Of a DNA stretch of 27,336 bases, positions 7,241 to 15,221 are shown piece by piece. The DNA is from BTUB01 sp964392765. Its GTDB lineage: Bacteria > Babelota > Babeliae > Babelales > Vermiphilaceae. The stretch spans positions 1 through 27,336 of the forward strand of contig CAYMRF010000012.1 in NCBI GenBank assembly GCA_964392765.1, read 5' to 3'. The notes below the pieces were generated by a model. The model had not been told where the DNA came from. It searched no databases and saw nothing but the letters and a program-made list of their open reading frames with translations. Numbering within the stretch: position 1 is the stretch's first letter; every line of letters starts with the position of its first letter. The position numbers and the translations under genes are program-made.

Positions 7241-8627
7241 CATCAAATGTGTGATGTTCGCACGTTGCAAGAAATTTTTCTACTAAATAAGCATTTTTAG
7301 CATCAATTCTTGGATTAAACAGATAAAATTCATCAGTAGGTGGATAATGGAATAATTTCATATCCCCCTTATTTGCAAATCGCATCTTATATCTTTGTGC
7401 ATGTTCATCAGGAAATTCAAGGCCATCGGTTTCTAAATATGGTCTTTTTCTTGCGCTTCTTTTGCGTTTAATAGTTTCGATACTTACGTGTTTAGTTCCC
7501 GTTGAAACTGCATGAAGAATAGATACCCGTGCATTATTATCAATAAAATCCACTGTGTTAGAAAGATCCATTACAAAAGAAATTTGGTGCGTCCATTTGT
7601 CCATTGCTGCGTTGATAGTATCCTGAAAATAAAGCTCTGGATTTATATCATGAAATGGGTAGTTTCCTTTAAGTGTATAAGAAGGCTCTTCTTCCGGTAC
7701 TGATGGAAATAGCAAAGCATCGCGTTGTGTATTTTGAGTATTATCTGTTTTGGTTTTATGTGTATGCTTTTTTGCTCGAGCATTTGCTCGGTTAGATTTT
7801 GTGTTTTTATGTGCCGCTATAAAGGATTCAAGATGAGATTTTTCCTCGGCTACTTTTTTATGCAACTGGCTCAATGCTTTTATTCTCGTTTGAAAGACGT
7901 GCATAATTTGAAGTTCAGTATAAAAATTGCCATGCAGATATTTTTTTATACAAGAAAGACAATTTTGTAGCATTGCATGTTTATTTTGCGAGGTTTTTTG
8001 CATCCAGTTGAGAATGCAAAGCCGTGTATCAGCCTCAAGCAGGCTTTCAGGCTTCGTAGTAGAGATGGCTTGCAGATCTGTAATAGCTTTTTGAGTTCCT
8101 GCGTTATCAATCCATTTAGTAACTTGTTCATCATTTAAAAATGTAAGAATGCGTTCTCGATTTTCTGCGAGCTGTTTTTCAAGTTCTTTGTTGGATGCTC
8201 TTGTCTTATCAAGAAATTGAGGTGATAAGAAATCGGTTTTCGATTCTTGAGAAGAATCAGTACCATCATAATCTTTAAACGTTTTTTCAATAGAATCTTG
8301 CCTATCTATCATCGCTTGCAAAAATTCAATATCGGCAGGGAACTTTTCAATATCATCTAAGGATTGTTCAAGAAGCTTCAAAAGATCGGTTTGTTTTTTT
8401 GAATATCGTTGCAATTCTTCAGTTATATAATATTCGCGCATCAATTCTTTGCTAACATCTACTACCTGTTGCCGTGCGGAATCTTTTGGCAACAGCTTGG
8501 GCTTCCAAGATTTGAAGATCTCATTCATTTCATCTTGGGTAACTATTTTCTTTGCACGTTGCAGTTTCATTGCAAATGCCGTGTTTGCAACAAACAAAGG
8601 GGTAATAACAAGAAGTAAAAGTTTCAT
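7176..8627 (-). CDS. exported coiled-coil protein of unknown function
   Basis: A 483-residue protein opening with a clear signal peptide, MKLLLLVITPLFVANTAFA, cleaved after AFA. Residues 30-260 are charged and helical, with coiled-coil-like stretches. About 280-300 is a low-complexity basic segment rich in K, N, T and H. The C-terminal part (about 320-460) is better mixed (YPFHDINPELYFQDT, FVMDLSNTVDFID) and may be a folded domain, and the tail is acidic and polar. I recognise no family. It lies 14 bases downstream of tatD on the same strand, so the two are probably cotranscribed. The 3' end runs 65 bases into the opposite-strand YdjM-like gene, so the final ~20 residues are encoded antisense to that gene. 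Confidence 0.8.
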   Translation of the reverse strand: MKLLLLVITPLFVANTAFAMKLQRAKKIVTQDEMNEIFKSWKPKLLPKDSARQQVVDVSKELMREYYITEELQRYSKKQTDLLKLLEQSLDDIEKFPADIEFLQAMIDRQDSIEKTFKDYDGTDSSQESKTDFLSPQFLDKTRASNKELEKQLAENRERILTFLNDEQVTKWIDNAGTQKAITDLQAISTTKPESLLEADTRLCILNWMQKTSQNKHAMLQNCLSCIKKYLHGNFYTELQIMHVFQTRIKALSQLHKKVAEEKSHLESFIAAHKNTKSNRANARAKKHTHKTKTDNTQNTQRDALLFPSVPEEEPSYTLKGNYPFHDINPELYFQDTINAAMDKWTHQISFVMDLSNTVDFIDNNARVSILHAVSTGTKHVSIETIKRKRSARKRPYLETDGLEFPDEHAQRYKMRFANKGDMKLFHYPPTDEFYLFNPRIDAKNAYLVEKFLATCEHHTFDVTSPASDEDQNPEANAIRPPQ

Positions 8628-8641
8628 GAAATATGTTTCTC

Positions 8642-9448
8642 TTAAATGTTAAAAATCTGTTGAGCTCGATTGGTGGTTATTTGGCCAATTTTTTCAAGCG
8701 GTTCTTGACGTAATTCTGCCATATAGTGGGCAATATTTACTATATATTGAGGATCATTTTGCTTGCCGCGCATTGTTTGAATAGGCAGAAATGGCGCATC
8801 AGTCTCTAATACTATGGATTCCAGAGGTACTGTGGTGACCACTCTGCGCAGCTCATTATTCTTAGGATAGGTGAGCGTGCCCCCGATTCCAATCACAAAT
8901 CCCCAGTCTATCACTGTTTGGGCAAAGTCCAAATCTTCAGAAAAGCAGTGAATAATCCCTTTTTTAATCTGATTTTTATATTCTTCTAATGATCTAAGGG
9001 TTTCATCGCGAGCATCGCGAGTATGAACTACGAGTGCGATATCATGTTCAAGGGCCATTTCGATCTGGATTTTAAACGCTTCTTTTTGGCGAGAAACACG
9101 GTAATCCGGATAATGGAAATCGAGTCCGCACTCGCCAATTCCTGCAATTTTATTTTTTTCTTTATTTTGCAACAAAACATTCAATTCTTTGATCTCTTGC
9201 TTCCAATTATCAGTAAGGTCATTCGGATGAATTCCGATTGTTGCAACAACCGTAGGGCACGCTTGCGCAATCATGATGCAATTTTTACTTTCGATAAAAG
9301 ATGTGCCAACATTAATAATGCAGGTAATGCCTTTAGAATAGGCGGTTTGCGCAATTTGAAGGGCATGTTGTAGCTCTTCTTGTGTCATCATTACATCAAA
9401 ATTTTTTTTTACCATCATGTTGATATGGCAATGCGTGTCTATAAACAT
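8642..9448 (-). CDS. tatD: TatD-family metal-dependent deoxyribonuclease
   Basis: A 268-residue protein, the normal TatD length. The metal-binding residues are all visible: DTHCH at the N terminus (H6, H8), GECGLDFH with E106, VVHTRDA with H142, IIHCFS with H167, and ETDAPFLP with D217. TatD enzymes are TIM-barrel amidohydrolase-superfamily nucleases with 3'-5' exonuclease activity, linked to DNA repair and degradation. It is cytoplasmic. GAGGA four to five bases before the ATG is a good ribosome binding site. It is the first gene of a two-gene minus-strand unit with the exported protein at 7176-8627. Confidence 0.95.
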   Translation of the reverse strand: MFIDTHCHINMMVKKNFDVMMTQEELQHALQIAQTAYSKGITCIINVGTSFIESKNCIMIAQACPTVVATIGIHPNDLTDNWKQEIKELNVLLQNKEKNKIAGIGECGLDFHYPDYRVSRQKEAFKIQIEMALEHDIALVVHTRDARDETLRSLEEYKNQIKKGIIHCFSEDLDFAQTVIDWGFVIGIGGTLTYPKNNELRRVVTTVPLESIVLETDAPFLPIQTMRGKQNDPQYIVNIAHYMAELRQEPLEKIGQITTNRAQQIFNI

Positions 9449-9537
9449 TTTTCCTCAGTTTCAAGTGCATAAATCGGTTACAAAAATAATTTTTAAAAAA
9501 GCAAAAAACCGCAGCCAGAAAATAAAATTCCGCTTAT

Positions 9538-9568
9538 TTGACAAAATAGTAAATAGAATTACTATATC
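9538..9568 (+). promoter_or_regulatory. candidate promoter of the HU-like gene
   Basis: A perfect -35 TTGACA at 9538-9543 has TATATC (9563-9568) 19 bases on as the best -10. The long spacer weakens the call. The leader to the ATG at 9651 would be about 75 bases. Confidence 0.4.
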
Positions 9569-9650
9569 TTACAACCATTACTAGAAATTAAAAAGTAAGA
9601 GTTTTAGTGAAGTAGCAGTGTTTTAATTTCTAACTATACGAGGAGTAACC

Positions 9651-9938
9651 ATGAATAAAAGTGAATTAATAAATTCACTCAGCGAAGAAACCACTTTTAG
9701 CAAAAAGGACGTTTCGCGTGTTTTAGATTCTTTCACCCGCATTATTGAGCGTACACTCAAACGCGGTGAAAAGGTTTCTATCACCGGATTCGGAAGCTTC
9801 TGGCTTTCACGTCGCCCGGCTCGCAAAGGTATCAACCCTGCGACTAAGCAACGTATCGATTTACCTGCAGTGAACGTACCGCGCTTTAAAGCTGGTAAGA
9901 ACTTAAGAGAAATCGTACGGTCAATTAAGCTTGGTTAA
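9651..9938 (+). CDS. HU/IHF-family DNA-binding protein
   Basis: A 95-residue basic protein of typical HU length that dimerises and bends DNA. N-terminal helices (residues 1-40, with KSELINSLSEE) are followed by VSITGFGSFW (43-52) and the DNA-wrapping beta arm RRPARKGINPATKQRIDLPA. It ends in PRFKAGKNLREIV, the standard HU C terminus. Whether it is HU or IHF cannot be told from sequence alone. AGGAG (9641-9644 region) spaced seven bases before the ATG is one of the strongest ribosome binding sites in the window, fitting an abundant protein. It has its own candidate promoter and is followed by a hairpin, so it is probably monocistronic with partial readthrough to the next gene. Confidence 0.95.
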   Translation: MNKSELINSLSEETTFSKKDVSRVLDSFTRIIERTLKRGEKVSITGFGSFWLSRRPARKGINPATKQRIDLPAVNVPRFKAGKNLREIVRSIKLG

Positions 9939-9967
9939 TTGAGCCATAGAGAAAAGAGCTTTTACTC

Positions 9968-9997
9968 AGTAAGGTCGCTTAACCGCGACCTTATTTA
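9968..9997 (+). terminator. hairpin after the HU-like gene
   Basis: TAAGGTCGC (9970-9978) pairs perfectly with GCGACCTTA (9985-9993) around a six-base loop. Only a short TTTACTA follows, so it may be an attenuating or leaky terminator rather than a full stop. It lies 18 bases upstream of the next gene's start. Confidence 0.6.
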
Positions 9998-10013
9998 CTA
10001 TAAAGGGAAAATA

Positions 10014-10625
10014 ATGAAGATGTTACAAGTTGTTTTGTGTTCACTTTTTGCATTACCTTTAGCTGCTATGGAAGCAGCTCCTTCAAAAGAAAAGAAAATT
10101 GATAGAGAAAAATTTCACTTACAGTCTGTGATAAAATTTGATGGTTCATTGTTGGGGGGTCGTCTATGGCTTAAACTTGATTTTGCCAAAAAAAATATTA
10201 TGTTTTCACGTAATGATGGCTTTTGGATAACACCAACACATATACCAATTGATATTTCTCAAAGTTTTTCATCTGCTGATCAGTTGATCAGAATGCGGAC
10301 TTTAGGGGTGAGGGAACTTTCTAAGCAAAGATTTTTAGGCGCAGCTATTGCTACTTGTTTAGACAAGGAACGAGCTCAAAAAGAAATCTGTTTTTTAGCA
10401 CAAATTGATGATAAAAAACAGACTACTCAATCTACTGCTTATGAATTTGACGGTAAATTAACTAGAGTTAAATTTGCGGCTTATATGAATAAATTAATTG
10501 AAGTTACTTTTCATTCGCATGACAAAGATGAAATTGCTAAAAAGCGCATTTATTTAGATCCTGATACTTTGGCTGAAGATTTAAAAAGCCAAAAAGTTCA
10601 AAAATGGAGAAAAGTTAAAGAATAG
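10014..10625 (+). CDS. small exported protein of unknown function
   Basis: The start is set at the ATG at 10014, preceded by AAAGGGA with six bases of spacing. The open frame reaches back to a TTG at 9939, but that would read through the hairpin after the HU-like gene and hide the signal peptide. From 10014 the protein is 203 residues with signal peptide MKMLQVVLCSLFALPLAAM, cleaved near LAA. The mature part alternates hydrophobic and polar residues (IKFDGSLLGGRLWLKLDF, YEFDGKLTRVKF), suggesting a beta-rich fold, then a basic helical tail (KSQKVQKWRKVKE). No known motif is recognised. It is probably periplasmic or secreted. Confidence 0.75.
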   Translation: MKMLQVVLCSLFALPLAAMEAAPSKEKKIDREKFHLQSVIKFDGSLLGGRLWLKLDFAKKNIMFSRNDGFWITPTHIPIDISQSFSSADQLIRMRTLGVRELSKQRFLGAAIATCLDKERAQKEICFLAQIDDKKQTTQSTAYEFDGKLTRVKFAAYMNKLIEVTFHSHDKDEIAKKRIYLDPDTLAEDLKSQKVQKWRKVKE

Positions 10626-10734
10626 AGTTCATGTGTAATTAAGGCTATAAAAAAATATTTCCAAAACCCGTTTGTGGTGAGTAGATTGCTGTGCAATCGT
10701 TATCGAACCATTATTTGAAAAATTGAATCCTAAG

Positions 10735-10780
10735 CACCCTTCGATTCGCCGCTCTCGAGCGGCACTCAGGGCGAACGGGA
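10735..10780 (+). repeat. palindromic repeat copy, CCTTCGA/CTCAGG family
   Basis: CACCCTTCGATTC and CACTCAGGGCGAACGG flank a perfect inner hairpin GCCGCT-CTCG-AGCGGC (10748-10763). The outer frame matches the copy at 6627 but the inner hairpin is different. It lies in the 285-base gap between the exported protein and serS, which holds no gene. Confidence 0.7.
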
Positions 10781-10823
10781 CCGGGGTAAGCAAATTTGCT
10801 TTTTAATAGTAAAACCTCGATCT

Positions 10824-10883
10824 TTTCAAATTCTCTTAATTCAAGTATTATCGTATCTAACGCATTTTTTAGCTAAATTAGCT
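10824..10883 (+). promoter_or_regulatory. possible serS control region
   Basis: TTTCAA (10824-10829) and TATTAT (10846-10851), 16 bases apart, could be a promoter. Downstream, AGCTAA-A-TTAGCT (10871-10883) is a perfect short inverted repeat that could be an operator or leader hairpin. No T-box features are evident in this short leader. Confidence 0.3.
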
Positions 10884-10910
10884 TGGTTAAGATATCCACC
10901 GGGAGTTACG

Positions 10911-12149
10911 ATGATCGATTTGGGCTTATTACGAGAACAGCCAGAACGCATAATTTCTTTAATTAAAAGAAAAGATCCTTCTTATGATGCCCAACGGCTG
11001 TATGACTTAGATATCCACTTACGCAAGCTCCGCCTTGAAGTGGAAGAGCTTCGCAAGCGTAAAAACGAGCTTGCCAGCCAAGGCAAGGGGGGCGTGAGTG
11101 AAGAATTACGCGCTCAGTCGATTGAAGTTAGTAAAAATTTAAAGCAAAAAGAAGCCGATCTAGAAAAGCTCGAGCATGAGTTTAAGGCCCTCTATCTTAA
11201 TTGCCCTAATATTCCCGATGAATCGATCCCTTTAGGCGGCAAAGAAGCCAATAAGGTTGTCAAAGTTGTGGGTGAACAACAAGTCTACAATTTCCCGGTA
11301 AAAAACCATCTAGAAATTGCTACTGCCTTAGGCTGGCTTGATTTTGATGCAGCCACCCGTATGACTGGCAGCAACTTTGCGCTTTATAAAGGCGATGGCG
11401 TAAGAATCATGTATGCGCTCACCATGTTTATGCTTAAAAATAATATTAAGCATGGCTTTGAGCCAGTACTGCCTCCCTATATGGTGAATGAGCAATCATT
11501 AATCGTAGCAAGCAACTTCCCTAAATTTAGAGATCAAGTATTTGCAGTGCCAGAAGATAAATTATATCTCACCCCAACTGCCGAAGTTAACTTGACCAAT
11601 ATGTATCGTGATAAAATTCTTATGGCAACCGATTTGCCCATTCGTATGACTGCCTGGACTCCCTGCTTCCGAAGAGAAGCGGGCGGCTATGGCGCACATG
11701 AACGAGGATTGATTCGCATACACCAATTTGAAAAGGTTGAATTGGTAACTATTTGCGAACCCGAGCAATCACATAAAGAGCAAGAAAAAATGCTGGCATG
11801 CGCTGAAGATATTTTGCAACAATTAGGCTTGCATTATCGAATCAGTGAACTGGCGGCTCAAGACTGCTCATTTGCTTCGGCAAAGACCTACGATATTGAA
11901 GTATGGTTGCCCGGACAAGAATCATATTATGAAGTTTCATCAATTAGTAATTGTACCGATTTTCAAGCACGTAGAGGTCTAATTAGATTTAAGCGTTCGG
12001 CGGAGAGCAAGAGTGAATTGGTAGGAACCTTAAATGGTTCATCCCTTGCATTATCTCGTTTGCTCGTTGCAATCTTGGAAGTATATCAAAATCCCGATGG
12101 ATCAGTTGCCATTCCTGAAGTATTAAAGAAAGAAGCATTATTTGTATGA
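10911..12149 (+). CDS. serS: seryl-tRNA synthetase
   Basis: A 412-residue class II synthetase that charges tRNA-Ser, close to the usual ~425. Residues 1-105 form the N-terminal helical arm (alternating K/E/L coiled coil) that grips the tRNA-Ser long variable arm. The catalytic core has LTPTAEVNL (TxE loop, about 220-228), motif 2 from FRREAGGYG onward (253-277) and motif 3 GTLNGSSLALSRLLVAILE (372-390) with its invariant arginine. GGGAG a few bases before the ATG is a good ribosome binding site. The stop overlaps the ATG of the DUF58 gene by four bases, which makes serS the head of a four-gene operon. Confidence 0.97.
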   Translation: MIDLGLLREQPERIISLIKRKDPSYDAQRLYDLDIHLRKLRLEVEELRKRKNELASQGKGGVSEELRAQSIEVSKNLKQKEADLEKLEHEFKALYLNCPNIPDESIPLGGKEANKVVKVVGEQQVYNFPVKNHLEIATALGWLDFDAATRMTGSNFALYKGDGVRIMYALTMFMLKNNIKHGFEPVLPPYMVNEQSLIVASNFPKFRDQVFAVPEDKLYLTPTAEVNLTNMYRDKILMATDLPIRMTAWTPCFRREAGGYGAHERGLIRIHQFEKVELVTICEPEQSHKEQEKMLACAEDILQQLGLHYRISELAAQDCSFASAKTYDIEVWLPGQESYYEVSSISNCTDFQARRGLIRFKRSAESKSELVGTLNGSSLALSRLLVAILEVYQNPDGSVAIPEVLKKEALFV

Positions 12150-12988
12150 TGCCGGTTAGTGAAAGAATTAAGCATATTCAACTGTTCACCAAACGCTTGA
12201 TGCGTGTGAACTTGCTTGGCCACTCGCGATCTTTAGTAAAAGGATCGGGAATGGATTTTGATCAGATTCGCGATTATCAAATGGGCGATGATGTGCGCAC
12301 TATTGATTGGAATAGTTCTGCGCGTAATAATAAATTGCTGGTGAAACAATTTAATGATGAGCGCTATCGCACGCTCATTATTGCGCTTGATATTTCTGCT
12401 TCTTCATTCTATGGGTCTACTGATAGCTTAAAGCAAACCATATTGAGCCAAATTGCAGCACTCATTAGTTATGCCGGATTTTTGGGCAAAGATGAAGTAG
12501 GGCTTATATTATTTAGCGATCAAATAGAATGTTATATACCTACACGCAAAGGCAAAGCGCACATTCAATTAATTTTGGAAAAAATTTTTTCAGCACAAAA
12601 AACAAATCGTGCAACTTCATTATCAGTAGCGTTAGACCATATTATTAAGATGCGTAAGAAGAATGCGATGGTGTTTTTAATCTCTGATTTTATTGATGAA
12701 AATTTTGAGCAAAAGCTTTCAGTGTGCGCTCAATTATGCGATGTGATTGCAATCCGCATGCTTGATAGCAATGAAAATGATTTTTCTGTTTCAGGACTGA
12801 TAACGGTAAAAGATAGTGAAACGGGCCAGTTACAAGTGATTGATGGAAAATCGATTGGCGCTACTTTAAAGCTGCGTGCTGATCATCAAAAGAAAATAAT
12901 GGCAAGAAATCGCGTGAGCATGTTGGATGTAGTTGCTCATGTGCAACCAATTGAGCAATTAATTCACTTTTTTAAGTTGCGTAATTAA
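12146..12988 (+). CDS. DUF58 / von Willebrand A-like protein
   Basis: A 280-residue protein. The DUF58 signature is clear: GMDFDQIRDYQMGDD followed by RTIDWNSSAR (about 35-60). A vWA-like fold follows, with DISAS (82-86) as the metal-ion-dependent adhesion-site motif and FLISDF later. DUF58 proteins usually pair with a MoxR AAA+ ATPase and BatA/BatB-type vWA proteins in chaperone-like or envelope stress systems. Here no MoxR is seen within the window, and the partner downstream is a DUF4381-like protein. There is no signal peptide, so it is cytoplasmic, perhaps membrane-associated through the neighbour. It starts on the ATGA overlap with serS. Confidence 0.88.
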   Translation: MMPVSERIKHIQLFTKRLMRVNLLGHSRSLVKGSGMDFDQIRDYQMGDDVRTIDWNSSARNNKLLVKQFNDERYRTLIIALDISASSFYGSTDSLKQTILSQIAALISYAGFLGKDEVGLILFSDQIECYIPTRKGKAHIQLILEKIFSAQKTNRATSLSVALDHIIKMRKKNAMVFLISDFIDENFEQKLSVCAQLCDVIAIRMLDSNENDFSVSGLITVKDSETGQLQVIDGKSIGATLKLRADHQKKIMARNRVSMLDVVAHVQPIEQLIHFFKLRN

Positions 12989-13003
12989 TAAATGGAGCGT
13001 CGT

Positions 13004-13504
13004 ATGAACGAGCAATTGTATGATATCTATGAGCATTGGCACGTACCATTTTGGCAAACCGAGTGGTTTAAAATTGCAGTGATTAGTTTGACCAGCGCAT
13101 TACTGGCGATTTTATTTTTTGCATTGTTCAAAAAATATTATAAAAAAAATTCTTTATCGCCAAGGCAACGGGCCTTAAAAAATTTAGAAACATTAAAAAA
13201 TAAAAAAATTGTTACCCGCGAAGATGCGCAAGCCGCATATTTTTCTTTGACTTCAATTTTAAAAACTTTTTTTCAATCCCATTATCGTCAGCGCTTTGAG
13301 AGTATGAGTGATTATGAGATGATTGCAAATTTGCGATTAAATGCCATGCCCAGCGATCAATTGAGCGCTCTTGAGCAAATGGTGAATGCAAGTCTTTGCG
13401 TAAAATATGCGCGTGAAACCGCGCTCGCACAAGATGTAATGAAAGCAATCAACGATAGTATTTTCATAATTAATCAGACAAGTTCGAAAAAAAATAATAA
13501 ATAA
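13004..13504 (+). CDS. DUF4381-like single-pass membrane protein
   Basis: The first ATG of the frame is at 12992, but TGGAG (12993-12997) lies six bases before the ATG at 13004, so I choose that (166 residues). The order is a short N-terminal segment DIYEHWHVPFWQTEW, one transmembrane helix (about IAVISLTSALLAILFFALF), a basic KKYYKK stop-transfer, then RQRALKNLETLKN and a helical cytoplasmic domain. This layout fits the DUF4381 family commonly found between DUF58 and vWA genes in MoxR clusters. The likely role is a membrane partner of the DUF58 protein. The stop and the hemW start overlap (TAATG). Confidence 0.75.
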   Translation: MNEQLYDIYEHWHVPFWQTEWFKIAVISLTSALLAILFFALFKKYYKKNSLSPRQRALKNLETLKNKKIVTREDAQAAYFSLTSILKTFFQSHYRQRFESMSDYEMIANLRLNAMPSDQLSALEQMVNASLCVKYARETALAQDVMKAINDSIFIINQTSSKKNNK

Positions 13505-14658
13505 TGAGTTACGATTGTTCAGTTCAGACACGGTCTTTATATATTCATTGGCCGTTCTGCCCATATAAATGTCATTTTTGCCCGTTTGTTGCGATTGCAT
13601 CGCAAGATCGCTTTATGGATCGCTATCATGCCGCTTTGATGAAAGAGATGCTTTTGTATGCTCAGCAATCGCCCTCTAAACAGGCTCTGGATACTGTTTT
13701 TATGGGGGGTGGAACGCCCAGCACTTGGCCCGATAACCTGCTACTTGACATGTTTGGTACACTAAGAAATGTGTTTCTTTTAAGTGAGAACGCAGAGATT
13801 AGTATAGAAGTTAATCCTGGGACGGTCCGTCCGGAGCAATTATTGCTTTGGAAATCGATTGGAATTAACCGGTTAAGTATAGGAGTGCAATCCCTGAAGG
13901 ATTCAGTGTTAAATAACTTGAATCGTAAGCAATCAAGCGCCGATGTGTTTTGGGTGATCGAGCAGGCTAGCAAAAGCTTTGCCAATATTTCGATTGATCT
14001 TATTTTGGGCTTGCCTGGAGTGAGTGAACAAGATTGGAAGGAACTTTTGCAGCAAGTGGTCACATGGCCCATTGTACATGTATCGATTTACTTTTTAACG
14101 GTACATGAAGAGACACCGCTTTATTATCGGGTGAAGAAAAATGAAGTTTCATTGACTCCCGATGATGCGATGGTGGATCTTTATCAATGGTCGGTTGATT
14201 TTTTGCAACAGCATGGCTTGCTGCAATATGAAATTTCTAATTTTGCGCGCGAAGGATTTCAGTCGCGGCATAATAGTGTTTATTGGGATCGCAAACCGTA
14301 TAAAGGTATTGGATTGGGCGCCTGTTCTTTTGATGGAAATTCACGTTCTCAAAACCAGAAGCAGCTCATGAAATATATGAATGATATTGATGCGGGCAAT
14401 GAGGTTACTATTTTTTCTGAAACACTCACGAGTAATCAAGCGTTTTTAGAGCGCGTGATGCTGGGATTGCGTCGATCACAGGGATTAGATTTGCTTGATC
14501 TTATGAAAGATTTAAATGAAGCGCAACAACAGATAATGAATGAATCTATTGCAATGTTGCAAGAGCATAATTTTTTGAAAAATAATAACAATCGAATAAT
14601 TCTTACGCCAGCCGGATTAGCCGTTCAAAACGATATCGCTGCGCGTTTATCACTATAA
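13504..14658 (+). CDS. hemW: HemW-like radical SAM protein
   Basis: A 384-residue protein. YIHWPFCPYKCHFC carries the CxxxCxxC 4Fe-4S/SAM motif (C19, C23, C26). GGGTPS (68-73) and the IEVNPGT, SIGVQS and DLILGLPG segments continue the HemN/HemW barrel. RHNSVYW (255-261) contains the HNxxY signature associated with heme binding in HemW. HemW is a heme chaperone often mis-annotated as oxygen-independent coproporphyrinogen oxidase; the short length and HNxxY favour HemW over HemN. It is the last gene of the serS operon, starting on the overlapping TAATG. Confidence 0.92.
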   Translation: MSYDCSVQTRSLYIHWPFCPYKCHFCPFVAIASQDRFMDRYHAALMKEMLLYAQQSPSKQALDTVFMGGGTPSTWPDNLLLDMFGTLRNVFLLSENAEISIEVNPGTVRPEQLLLWKSIGINRLSIGVQSLKDSVLNNLNRKQSSADVFWVIEQASKSFANISIDLILGLPGVSEQDWKELLQQVVTWPIVHVSIYFLTVHEETPLYYRVKKNEVSLTPDDAMVDLYQWSVDFLQQHGLLQYEISNFAREGFQSRHNSVYWDRKPYKGIGLGACSFDGNSRSQNQKQLMKYMNDIDAGNEVTIFSETLTSNQAFLERVMLGLRRSQGLDLLDLMKDLNEAQQQIMNESIAMLQEHNFLKNNNNRIILTPAGLAVQNDIAARLSL

Positions 14659-14730
14659 AAGAGATGAGTAATGAAAATGTGTAAAAATAATTATTTTTTT
14701 CCTTTATTTTAACCTAAGGGTGGGATTGCT

Positions 14731-15192
14731 ATGGCAAAACATGTTGGTGTAAAACTTCCAGATGATTTGATTAGAGTGTTAAAACAAGGGCAAACAGTTG
14801 GAATACTTTCTACCTTTTCAGAAAAAGGACTTCCACATACTACGCCGCTTCAATGTATTTATCCAAAAGGACTTGAAAGCATTTTAATTTCTATCAATAA
14901 AGATCATGCAGGATACCATAACATGGTATGGCAGAAGAAAGTTATGCTCTGTTTCCTTGATGAAGGCAACGTAGCATATAGCGTATTAGGCCGTGCTGGA
15001 GTAGTGAGAGCACCATCATTGGTACATCCATTGATGAATATTGTTCGTATTGATATCATCGATATCAAAAGTGATCGCTCGGTTCTTACTCGCGTTGAGT
15101 CAGGCGTTCGTTGGAGTTATACTTCATGGGAAGCTGAAGAGCTTTCAAAAGCTTTAATGAATGAATTAAAAGAGCTTTCAGAAACGCTATAA
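14731..15192 (+). CDS. pyridoxamine 5'-phosphate oxidase-fold protein
   Basis: A 153-residue protein with the FMN-binding split-barrel pattern: an N-terminal helix (LPDDLIRVLKQG), then VGILSTFSEKGLPHTTPLQCIYP as the first strands, ILISINKDHAGYHNM, and VMLCFLDEGNVAYSVLGRAGVV. Such small PNPOx-like proteins bind flavin or related cofactors; the substrate cannot be assigned and this is not the canonical PdxH. It is cytoplasmic. The gene is flanked by an AT-rich 72-base gap upstream and a 29-base gap downstream, so it may be cotranscribed with the exported protein that follows. Confidence 0.8.
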   Translation: MAKHVGVKLPDDLIRVLKQGQTVGILSTFSEKGLPHTTPLQCIYPKGLESILISINKDHAGYHNMVWQKKVMLCFLDEGNVAYSVLGRAGVVRAPSLVHPLMNIVRIDIIDIKSDRSVLTRVESGVRWSYTSWEAEELSKALMNELKELSETL

Positions 15193-15221
15193 ACGAACTA
15201 TAAAAAGCAAGGAAACTGTGT

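Noticed and set aside
9023..9373. 116-residue open frame antisense to tatD
   Set aside because: tatD has all catalytic motifs on the other strand; this frame has no family resemblance.
9939..10013. Upstream TTG start for the exported protein after the HU-like gene
   Set aside because: It would translate through the 9970-9993 hairpin and put 25 polar residues ahead of a clean signal peptide; the ATG at 10014 has a good ribosome binding site.
13662..14072. 136-residue open frame antisense to hemW
   Set aside because: It mirrors the hemW coding sequence and has no supporting features.
14659..14730. Terminator in the AT-rich gap after hemW
   Set aside because: The AATAATTATT dyad is pure A/T and too weak to call as a hairpin terminator.
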